NCBI GenBank assembly: GCA_945903445.1
Contig: CAMDNZ010000003.1
Span: 1 to 64,000 of the forward strand
Direction: 5' to 3'
Length of the DNA: 64,000 nucleotides
DNA from: Bordetella parapertussis
GTDB taxonomy: Bacteria > Pseudomonadota > Gammaproteobacteria > Burkholderiales > Burkholderiaceae_B
The notes beneath the pieces are model-generated. The model did no database searches and had not been told where the DNA came from. It saw only the letters and a list, made by a program, of their open reading frames with translations. The stretch's first letter is position 1; each line of letters opens with the position of its first letter. Made by a program: the position numbers and the translations under genes. Shown here piece by piece: positions 56,712 to 64,000 of the stretch.

Positions 56712-58919
56712 TCAGTCGGCGGACGGCGAAATGTCTTCGCCAGGCACGCGCAGTTGCACGCGCCGATCGGCCTCGCGTGGCAGAAAACACGTCACCCCAG
56801 GGCCTTGCGCATCCAACTGCCGCACCTGCGCCGGACGCCCCTCGTCATCGAGCAGCACCTGCCCCACGCCCGAACCGTTCCACAGCCGCTCGCCTGCCTG
56901 ACGGCGATCCGGCAGTCGGGCGCTCACCTCCATGTGACGCCGTTTGGTCAGCCAGTTCAGGGGCGAATGGCGGTGATACAGCCAGCGGTTCAAGCGATCC
57001 AACCAGTTCAACAGCCGGGGCGGAAATTCGTTCTTCAAACCACTGCTGGTGATCTGCCAGATGTCCGGCCCTCGGTCGCGATGACGAATCTGTATGTCGT
57101 ACATGAACGAATAGTGAACGTCGCCCGACAAGATGACGTAGTTGCCCGGCGTGCGCGAGTGACGGAAGATATTCATCATTACCTTGGCCGCGCCTCGGTG
57201 CGCCATCCAGTTCTCGGCATCGACCACCAGCGAGTGGCCCAGCCACGTGAATATGCGTTGTACAGTTTCGATCAACTTGACCCCGAACATCGGGGCGGGC
57301 GAGACGATCACCGCCGACGGCTTGTCCAACAGCGCCTGCTGCAATTCGCACAGCGCCTCCCAATCCATCAGGCCGGAAGGCAAGCTGCGCAGCCGCGTAC
57401 TGTGCCAGCGGCAGGTACGCGTGTCCAGCACGATGACTGCGGGTTCGGTAGGCAGCACATAGCCCCAATGCCGAAAATCGAGCAGCACGCCAATCAAGCT
57501 GTCCTGCAACTGAGGATCCAGGACATTTTCGGTCGCGGCAGACATCGAACCGCGAGCCGCCAGGCTTGCGCATCCCGCGCTAGCGTCCGCGGCGGGCGCC
57601 AGGCTATCGGTATGGCTGCGATCCTGATCGGGATCCAGCAAAGGCGAATCCCGCAACGAGCCGGCCTCACCCGAATCGCCATGCATCAATCTGTTCGCCG
57701 CCGACAACACATCGCCGAACACTTCCGGCGTATTACCCCATCCCTGGCACAAGGCATACGCCAGTAACGCATTGCCGACGATGCGGCGCGAGAACGGATG
57801 GCCGTAGGCTTCCTCTTCCCAACGAGCCGACAGATTCCAATCGTCGGTGACATCGTGATCGTCGAAGATCATCATGGTCGGCAAGTGTGCCATGGCACGC
57901 GCCGCTTGCGGCAGCGTGGCGCGAAAGCTATCCAGAATCCGCGCTTCTCGGCGGTAGTCGTCGACGTGCTCATCGTCCAGGGTCGGCATGGGCCGATCGC
58001 ACGCCAGCGTCCACGCCGTAGGCGACCACGCCAGCATGTACATCGCCATCATTTCGGCGAAGGTCAGCAGGTGGTTGTGCGCGCTGGCGGTGGTGAAAAC
58101 CGGCTTCTCGACGCCACCGAAAAAACGCTCGCGCAGCGCCTCGTTCGACTTGAAAGCGGGCAGCAGTTTCTCGCGGCGGTAATAGGTATCGGGGTGGGCA
58201 TACAAGGCTTGGCTATCGGCCACCACTGCGCCTTCCAACACTTCGTCGAACAAGCCCAGGCGTTCGATGAGCGCATGCACAGCCACCAGCATCGGACCGG
58301 CCACGTCATCGACATAGACCTGATCGCCGCACAGCATCAACAGCGCGGGGCGGGTATGGGGCGCGCCCAAGGTTCGCTGCACTTCTCTATCGACACGAAC
58401 CAGGCCATCGGCAGACGAATAATGCGGCTTGCGGCACGAACCATACAGAATGTTGTCGGCACGCCCCCGCAAAACGAAGCTTGCAGCGGTAGCGCCGTCA
58501 TACAACAGATGCGAAGCCCAGGTGGCCAGACCTGCGCCCTGCGCGCCACCCGGGCCTTCGTTCGCCGCGTGGCCGTCGGCGTCGATCAGGATGTCGTAGG
58601 CAATATCGGTATCCACCGGCAGCGCGTTTTCTAAACGCACGTCAATGAAATGGATATAGGCGTGCTTGCCAATGGGCAGCACTTGGCAGCACGTATCGCC
58701 CAAGGGAATGCGCCATTCGATCGGGGCATCGGCGGCGACGTCACCGCCTTCGGCGTCCCTGGCATCGGCGAAAGAAATTTTCAAAGTAAGCGGCAACGGC
58801 CGACTGGCGACCAGCCACAGAACGATGCGACGGGCTTCGATGCGACGCAGCAACGGCCCCGTCAACACGGTGGGTAGACGACTTGATGCGTCTTCAAAAG
58901 AGGGCAAATGTTCAGACAT
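56712..58919 (-). CDS. PhoD-like phosphatase/phosphodiesterase
   Basis: A 735-residue protein of the alkaline phosphatase D class. LYGSCRKPHY, LCGDQVYVDD, MIFDDHDVTDDWN and LSGDVHYSFMY give the metal-binding residues in family order. No Sec or Tat signal is visible at the N-terminus (MSEHLPSFEDASSRLPTVL), so it may be cytosolic, unlike secreted PhoD. An insert rich in Asp/Ser/Ala near 420-465 looks disordered. It converges with the TolC-family gene. Substrate is unknown. Confidence 0.85.
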   Translation of the reverse strand: MSEHLPSFEDASSRLPTVLTGPLLRRIEARRIVLWLVASRPLPLTLKISFADARDAEGGDVAADAPIEWRIPLGDTCCQVLPIGKHAYIHFIDVRLENALPVDTDIAYDILIDADGHAANEGPGGAQGAGLATWASHLLYDGATAASFVLRGRADNILYGSCRKPHYSSADGLVRVDREVQRTLGAPHTRPALLMLCGDQVYVDDVAGPMLVAVHALIERLGLFDEVLEGAVVADSQALYAHPDTYYRREKLLPAFKSNEALRERFFGGVEKPVFTTASAHNHLLTFAEMMAMYMLAWSPTAWTLACDRPMPTLDDEHVDDYRREARILDSFRATLPQAARAMAHLPTMMIFDDHDVTDDWNLSARWEEEAYGHPFSRRIVGNALLAYALCQGWGNTPEVFGDVLSAANRLMHGDSGEAGSLRDSPLLDPDQDRSHTDSLAPAADASAGCASLAARGSMSAATENVLDPQLQDSLIGVLLDFRHWGYVLPTEPAVIVLDTRTCRWHSTRLRSLPSGLMDWEALCELQQALLDKPSAVIVSPAPMFGVKLIETVQRIFTWLGHSLVVDAENWMAHRGAAKVMMNIFRHSRTPGNYVILSGDVHYSFMYDIQIRHRDRGPDIWQITSSGLKNEFPPRLLNWLDRLNRWLYHRHSPLNWLTKRRHMEVSARLPDRRQAGERLWNGSGVGQVLLDDEGRPAQVRQLDAQGPGVTCFLPREADRRVQLRVPGEDISPSAD

Positions 58920-59128
58920 GCGCGAAGGGTACCAAAATACGGCCGCCGTGCCCGCAGTGCAGCAAATTATGAAGCGTCATATGTATCTAAGGATAGAAAC
59001 ATCATATGAACCGGTTGGTCACGTCCCTGTTTTTACCCATGGCCTTGACGGGCCGACGAGCCGACGGCGACACTGCCTGCACCGGTCGCTCGTCCCCAGA
59101 GAATCGGGCTTTTCAAAGGAAATGTGCC

Positions 59129-60241
59129 ATGCTGCAAGCCCCACCCGCCCGTCCTGGCATGTCCGAACACGAGGTGGACACCCCCGCCCTGATCATCGAT
59201 CTGGATGCGTTCGAGTACAACCTGGACCGCATGGCGCAACGCCTGGCCGGCACGGGCGTGGCGCTGCGCGCCCATGCCAAGACCCACAAGTCGCCCGTCA
59301 TCGCCCACCAGCAGATGACGCGCGGTGCAGTCGGACAATGTGTGCAGAAGGCCGGAGAGGCCGAGATGCTTGCCTGGGGTGGCGTCTCCGACATTCTAGT
59401 CAGCAATCAGGTGGTGGGTGCGGCCAAGCTGGCCCGCCTGGCCGCATTGGCGCGCATCGCCCGGGTGGCGGTCTGCGTGGACGATGCCCTTCAGATCGAT
59501 GCCCTGGAGCAGGCGGCCGCCCAGGGCGGCGTCCGCCTGACAGCGCTGGTGGAGGTAGATGCGGGCATGGGCCGTTGCGGTATCGCGCCGGGCGAGCCCG
59601 CGCTGGCGCTGGCGCGCCGCGTCGCCGACTCGCGTCATCTCAGGTTTGGCGGCATCCAAGCCTATCACGGCAGCGCGCAACACCTGCGAACGCCCGACGA
59701 ACGCCGGGCCGCAATCGGCATCGCCATCGGCCGCGCCGCCGACACCGTCGACTTGCTCAAGCGCCATGGGCTTGACTGCGACATCGTCGGCGGCGCAGGC
59801 ACCGGCACCTTCGAGCTGGAGCTGGCAAGCGGCATCTACACCGAACTGCAAGCGGGCAGCTACTGCTTCATGGATGCCGACTATGCCCGCAACCGCGGAG
59901 GCGAATCCGCGGGCTTCAAGCATGCACTGTTCGTACTGGGCACCGTCATGAGCCAAACCCGTTCGGGCGCCGCCGTCACCGACGTCGGCCACAAGGCCGT
60001 GGCGGTCGATAGCGGCTTGCCCACGGTCTGGCAACGCCCCGATATCGCTTTTACCGGCGCATCGGACGAACACGGTCAGTTGAGCTGGGAGGCGGGCGAT
60101 GGCGTGCAATTAGGCGACAAGCTGCGTTTGGTGCCTGGCCATTGCGACCCCACCGTAGATCGCTATGACTGGTATGTGGGCGTGCGCAAGGGCCGGGTCG
60201 AATGCCTGTGGCCGGTCGCCGCCCGAGGCGCGTTTTACTGA
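59129..60241 (+). CDS. D-threonine aldolase (DSD1/alanine-racemase-fold type)
   Basis: 370 residues from ATG 59129, with aaagga about 10 bases upstream. This PLP, metal-dependent enzyme cleaves D-threonine to glycine and acetaldehyde. The PLP lysine is in RAHAKTHKSP (K51), and the metal pair H338-C-D340 in VPGHCDPTVDRYDWYV is the H-x-D form seen in D-threonine aldolases such as those of Achromobacter, rather than the H-x-C of D-serine dehydratases. The upstream region has two tcatatg repeats. Confidence 0.88.
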   Translation: MLQAPPARPGMSEHEVDTPALIIDLDAFEYNLDRMAQRLAGTGVALRAHAKTHKSPVIAHQQMTRGAVGQCVQKAGEAEMLAWGGVSDILVSNQVVGAAKLARLAALARIARVAVCVDDALQIDALEQAAAQGGVRLTALVEVDAGMGRCGIAPGEPALALARRVADSRHLRFGGIQAYHGSAQHLRTPDERRAAIGIAIGRAADTVDLLKRHGLDCDIVGGAGTGTFELELASGIYTELQAGSYCFMDADYARNRGGESAGFKHALFVLGTVMSQTRSGAAVTDVGHKAVAVDSGLPTVWQRPDIAFTGASDEHGQLSWEAGDGVQLGDKLRLVPGHCDPTVDRYDWYVGVRKGRVECLWPVAARGAFY

Positions 60242-60292
60242 AGGCGCTTGAACCGTTTTAATGACGACGCTTAAGTTGTTTTACCGCAGGTC

Positions 60293-60320
60293 CTTGAACC
60301 TGGTCACGCCAAGGTTCAAG
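60293..60320. terminator. Inverted repeat between convergent genes
   Basis: Arms cttgaacct (60293-60301) and aggttcaag (60312-60320) pair perfectly over 9 bp with a 10-base loop, between the stops of the D-threonine aldolase (plus) and the Bug receptor (minus). There is no T-run, so termination is only likely. Confidence 0.5.
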
Positions 60321-60356
60321 AACCGGGTGCGCCGCCAAAGTGAGACGCCCGTCACG

Positions 60357-61325
60357 TCACGGCTTGAGATTATTGTCCTTCACCACGCGGGCCCACTTGG
60401 TTTGTTCGGCAGCCAGGAACTCACTCGCTTCGGCGGGCGAGTTCGCCATCACGTCCAAGCCGTCGCGTTGGAAGAACTGCTTCATGCTGTCGCGCGCCAA
60501 TACCTCTTTGGCCGCCCGATTGAGCTTCTGAACGACCTCGTCGGGCGTACCCGCCGGTGCAGCCAGAATGAACCAGTTGCGGGCCTCGAAACCTGGCAGG
60601 GTTTCGGCCACAGTGGGGGTGTCCGGTAGAATCGCCATGCGTTGCGCACCGGTCGTGGCCAACAACTTCAGCTTGCCCGAACGGACATGCGGCAAGGACG
60701 ACGCGGGATTGTCGATCATCACATCGACCTGACCGCTGATCAAATCGATGAACGCCCCGCCCGCGCCCTTGTAGGGCACGTTGGTGAACTCGACCTTGGC
60801 CGACGACGCTAGCATTTCGGTCGCCAGTGCTTGAATCCCTGTCCCACCGCTCAAAGCGAAGTTGATGGGTTCGCCAGCCTTCGCCATGGCGATCAGCTCG
60901 GCCACGCTATTCGCCTTGAAATCCTTGTTCGCCACCATGACTTGCGAAGCGGCTGCGACAACGGTGATGGGCGAAAAATCTTTCACCGGATCGTAAGGCA
61001 CTTCGGGATAGAACGCCGGGGTGGTCGCAAACGCCGCCGAACTGAGCAATATCGCATAACCGTCGGGCTTGGCGCGGGCGACATCGGTCGCGCCGATCTG
61101 GCCGGTCACGCTGGCCTTGTTCTCGACCACGAAGCTTTGACCCAGGACTTCGGACAACTCTTTGGCGAAGGGGCGCGCCAGCGCATCGACGCCACCACCG
61201 GCGGCGAAAGGCACGACCAGCCGTACTGCACGGTCAGGATATTGCGCCGCAGCCGGAGCCGACGCCGTGAATGCAGCAGCGGCCGACAATACCGCAGCAA
61301 CGCGAGTGAAGCTCGTAAACAACAT
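60357..61325 (-). CDS. Bug-family (TctC) tripartite tricarboxylate-type solute receptor
   Basis: 322 residues from ATG 61325 (MLFTSFTRVAAVLSAAA), with a clear signal peptide cleaved near AAA-QYP. The mature start YPDRAVRLVVPFAAGGGVDALAR and GQSFVVENK, GATDVARAKPDGY are family hallmarks. It binds a carboxylate in the periplasm. It lies next to an MmgE/PrpD gene and a TRAP permease on the same strand, so these may take up and break down one organic acid; no TctA/TctB is in the window. Confidence 0.93.
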   Translation of the reverse strand: MLFTSFTRVAAVLSAAAAFTASAPAAAQYPDRAVRLVVPFAAGGGVDALARPFAKELSEVLGQSFVVENKASVTGQIGATDVARAKPDGYAILLSSAAFATTPAFYPEVPYDPVKDFSPITVVAAASQVMVANKDFKANSVAELIAMAKAGEPINFALSGGTGIQALATEMLASSAKVEFTNVPYKGAGGAFIDLISGQVDVMIDNPASSLPHVRSGKLKLLATTGAQRMAILPDTPTVAETLPGFEARNWFILAAPAGTPDEVVQKLNRAAKEVLARDSMKQFFQRDGLDVMANSPAEASEFLAAEQTKWARVVKDNNLKP

Positions 61326-61388
61326 AGTAAGTCTCCGATCGTTATAAGTTTTTGTCGTACCAGGTGCCAAGTGCACCAGCGAATCGCC

Positions 61389-62756
61389 TTACGTGCGAGG
61401 CCGACCCGCGGCCAGCGCAAGCACCGATTGAACATCGCTTGCCGAATCCAGCCGCCATACCGCATCAATCAAGGCGGCCGGTTCGCATCCCGATCCGCCG
61501 AAAGCACTCAGATCGTGCAGCTTGTTTTCCAATTCGCCATCGGTCAGCGGACGCCCGAGCGAGCCACGCGCAGCATCGATGCGAGTCGCGATCTCGCTGC
61601 CGTCGTCCAGCAGCACGCGTAGCGCCACGCCATCGACCGTGAACGACGCGTCGTCCTTAAAGACCACTTTCTGGCCCAACGCGCGCAACACCGGATCGGC
61701 GACCGCAGCGTCCGAGAACTCGGGCAAGCCTGCCCGGCCCCGCGTCAGCGCAACCGCTACTGCGTGCTGGGCACTCACCTGCGACGCCCGGCCGGTGCTC
61801 ACGCCCGGACGATCGGTGCGTTGACGCAGCAGTGGATGGCCCGTCAGCTCGATCGCGTCGATTCGCGCCAACCGAGTCGGCCATGCTTTGCTTGCCGCTA
61901 GTTCGAGACACGCGTCGATCACGGGATTCAGCACCACGCCGCAGGGATACGGCTTATAGGTGTTGGCCATCAAGGCCCAGTGTTGGCCCAGGTCGCGTAA
62001 AGCCTCCACGCCATCGGGTGGGCCACCATAGACGTTCAAGAACCCTCGCGCGCCCTCCAGCGGATGCTCGGGTCCGTCGAAACCCGATTCGGCCAACAGG
62101 GCCGACAGCAAGCCATTGCGTGCGGCGTTACCGACCGACGTGCTCTTGGCCATCGTTCCCAATGTCTCGACCAGTCCACATGCCTGATTGGCTGCCGAAC
62201 CCATGGCCCACCGGGTGCGCTGCTCGTCCAGGCCCATCAGCTTCGCGGCGCCCGCCGCCGCACCCACCACACCGCAGGTCGAGGTGATGTGCCAACCTCG
62301 CGCGTAGTGAAACGGCGTGACCGCGTTACCCAAACGGCAGGCCACGTCCACACCCAACACGAACGCCGTCAACCATTGTTGTCCGCTGACAGGCCGCTCC
62401 TGGGCCAACGCGAACAAGGCCGAGGCCACCGGCGCGGTGGGATGAATGATGGTCGGCAGATGTGTATCGTCGAAATCGAAGACATTGGCGGCCATGGCGT
62501 TTAGCGCCGCCGCCGTGGGCATATCGGCCTGGACGTCGCGACCGATAACCGTCGCCGTGGCGGACCCGGAAAACCGCATCAGCGTCTGGGCCGCGATATC
62601 CAACGTCCGATCCCGGCAACCGGCCAGCGCGACGGCAAAGTAGTTCAATACTGCCCGCTTGGCGGCATGGCCCACGTCGGCGGGCAAATCGTCCCAGCCG
62701 ATCTGTGCGACATGGACCGCAAAGCGAGCAGTCACCTCAGGCAACACGTGCGTCAT
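61389..62756 (-). CDS. MmgE/PrpD family protein
   Basis: 455 residues, the normal size. VFDFDDTHLPTIIHPTAPVASALFAL, TSTCGVVGAAAGAAKLMGLDEQR and GANTYKPYPCG-like ANTYKPYPCGVVLNPVIDA are typical of the 2-methylcitrate dehydratase/cis-aconitate decarboxylase fold. It is probably a dehydratase or decarboxylase for a di- or tricarboxylate. It lies between the TRAP permease (13 bases upstream) and the Bug receptor, likely as an operon. Confidence 0.92.
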   Translation of the reverse strand: MTHVLPEVTARFAVHVAQIGWDDLPADVGHAAKRAVLNYFAVALAGCRDRTLDIAAQTLMRFSGSATATVIGRDVQADMPTAAALNAMAANVFDFDDTHLPTIIHPTAPVASALFALAQERPVSGQQWLTAFVLGVDVACRLGNAVTPFHYARGWHITSTCGVVGAAAGAAKLMGLDEQRTRWAMGSAANQACGLVETLGTMAKSTSVGNAARNGLLSALLAESGFDGPEHPLEGARGFLNVYGGPPDGVEALRDLGQHWALMANTYKPYPCGVVLNPVIDACLELAASKAWPTRLARIDAIELTGHPLLRQRTDRPGVSTGRASQVSAQHAVAVALTRGRAGLPEFSDAAVADPVLRALGQKVVFKDDASFTVDGVALRVLLDDGSEIATRIDAARGSLGRPLTDGELENKLHDLSAFGGSGCEPAALIDAVWRLDSASDVQSVLALAAGRPRT

Positions 62757-62768
62757 TGCTGAATATCC

Positions 62769-64000
62769 TCACTTCACTTGCTGCGGCAGCCACATCACGA
62801 TCTGCGGATAGGCGTATAGCAGAATCGCGAACGACAGCATCAGCACGACGAAGGGCAGCGCGCCGCTCATGATGTCGGTGAACTTGGCCCGCGCGTTCAT
62901 GCTACGCAAGACGAACAGCACCATGCCCACGGGCGGTGTGATCAATCCGATCTCGATCATCAGCACCAGGAATATACCGAACCATACCGGATCCAGGCCC
63001 AGGGCCATCGCGATCGGATAGGTCACAGGCAAGGTCATCAGCATCATGGCGATCGACTCGACGAACATGCCCAGCACCAGATAGGCCAGCATGATCAGGC
63101 CGAGAATCATCCAAGGTTCTAGCGCAGCACCGTTGATCAAATCAACCAAGGCGCGCGGCACACGGATGTAATCGAAGATCCAGCTGAATACCGCTGCGCC
63201 AATGACGATCAGCAACAGCAAAGCCGTCACGCGTGCTGCATCCAGCGCGATTTCGATCAACGCGTTCCACGACAGTTTGCGGCGCACCAGACACAACGCG
63301 AACGCCGACAACGCACCGATGGCAGCAGCCTCGGTGGGCGTGGCGATGCCTGCGTACATCGAGCCCAGCACCGAGCCAATGATCAGGGAGAACGGCAGCA
63401 TGCTCTTGGAGCCGACTATTTTTTCCCGCATGGTGTAGGCGTGCGCGGGCGGCGCGGCACCGGGCCGCAGCAAGGCCCAGCCCAATGCCATCAGCATGAA
63501 CAAGGCCATCAACAACAAGCCTGGAATCACACCGGCCAAGAACAGATGGGTGACGGACGCACCAACGGTGGTGCCGTAGATGATCATCGGAATGCTGGGA
63601 GGAATCAGCACGCCCAGCGTCGCACCGGCAGCGGCCACGCCATAGGTCAGGCGCGGGCTGTAGCCGCGGGCGATCATGTCGGGGCACGATACCTTGCCCA
63701 GCGTGGCCGCCGTGGCCAGACTGGATCCCGACACCGCGGCGAAGATCGCCGACGCACCCGCCGTGGCATGCGCCAGGCCACCCGGTGCTCGGCCGAACCA
63801 GCGCACCAGGGAGTCGAACATGCCTGCGGTGATACCGCTTCGCAGCAGCAGCCCACCCATGAAGATGAACATGGGCACGGCAGTCAGCGTAAAGCTATTC
63901 GTGCTGCTCCAGGCACGTTCGGCCAGCAGCGACAGTTGCGGACGCGACAACAAAAAGAACACCCCGAACAAGCCGACCAAGGCCAGCGCGATGGCGATTC
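62769..64000 (-). CDS. TRAP transporter large permease (DctM type), N-terminus outside the window
   Basis: The reading frame runs to the right edge (residues IAIALA... precede the first in-window start-like codon), so the N-terminus is missing. About 410 residues are visible, with many membrane helices. PMFIFMGGLLLRSGI, GKVSCPDMIARGYSPRLTYGVAAAGATLGVLIPPSIPMIIYG and TPTEAAAIGALSA are the DctM signatures. It should import an organic anion with a small permease and a receptor lying further right; the MmgE/PrpD enzyme downstream may act on the cargo. Confidence 0.93.
   Translation of the reverse strand, partial: IAIALALVGLFGVFFLLSRPQLSLLAERAWSSTNSFTLTAVPMFIFMGGLLLRSGITAGMFDSLVRWFGRAPGGLAHATAGASAIFAAVSGSSLATAATLGKVSCPDMIARGYSPRLTYGVAAAGATLGVLIPPSIPMIIYGTTVGASVTHLFLAGVIPGLLLMALFMLMALGWALLRPGAAPPAHAYTMREKIVGSKSMLPFSLIIGSVLGSMYAGIATPTEAAAIGALSAFALCLVRRKLSWNALIEIALDAARVTALLLLIVIGAAVFSWIFDYIRVPRALVDLINGAALEPWMILGLIMLAYLVLGMFVESIAMMLMTLPVTYPIAMALGLDPVWFGIFLVLMIEIGLITPPVGMVLFVLRSMNARAKFTDIMSGALPFVVLMLSFAILLYAYPQIVMWLPQQVK

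Overview
The window looks like chromosomal DNA from a high-GC betaproteobacterium, most likely of the Burkholderiales/Alcaligenaceae type (Bordetella, Achromobacter and relatives). The pointers are a Bug/TctC-type tripartite receptor, a D-threonine aldolase with the H-x-D metal site, the neighbouring smg and topB genes, and a full-length cobalamin-dependent metH. No rRNA, tRNA, CRISPR array, integrase or transposase was recognised. Genes are densely packed, and many stops and starts overlap by 1 to 4 bases.

Region 1 (1-12.9 kb, all minus strand) is accessory. It holds two paralogous type I secretion cassettes, each in the order TolC-like, HlyB-like ABC exporter, HlyD-like adaptor. The first cassette runs off the left edge inside its hlyD. 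The second is complete and is followed by a 1207-residue protein with no cysteine. Its central part matches the pore-forming/translocation region of the large clostridial toxins TcdA/TcdB, yet it has no RTX repeats, glycosyltransferase domain or CROP repeats that I can see. Parts of this gene are much AT-richer than the rest of the window. This candidate exported toxin is the most interesting system here.

Region 2 (13.2-31.9 kb) is mixed housekeeping and metabolism: a nucleoside deoxyribosyltransferase-like protein, a lipoprotein metallophosphoesterase, a SET-domain protein beside a Lrp/AsnC regulator, a catalytic acetolactate synthase subunit without its small subunit, an ABC importer translationally coupled to topB, gluQ, smg, pssA, and a flavin/Fe-S oxidoreductase plus peptide-type binding protein transcribed away from a LysR regulator.

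Region 3 (31.9-42.3 kb) holds gmhA with an rmlC remnant upstream, an EamA transporter with a thioredoxin-like protein, an FMN reductase with a split chromate transporter, thiC under a TPP riboswitch, a small SecD-like lipoprotein, and a tandem pair of alpha/beta-hydrolase lipoproteins of which the first copy is a pseudogene.

Region 4 (42.4-56.7 kb) is amino acid, B12 and thiamine metabolism: kbl-tdh (threonine catabolism) divergent from an XRE-cupin regulator; an MmyB-type regulator overlapping metH; a cobalamin riboswitch between metH and btuB, then btuF; thiG-thiD; an isoaspartyl methyltransferase-like protein and a TolC-family protein.

Region 5 (56.7-64 kb) has a PhoD-like phosphatase, D-threonine aldolase, and a solute-uptake and catabolic set (Bug receptor, MmgE/PrpD, TRAP large permease) that runs off the right edge.
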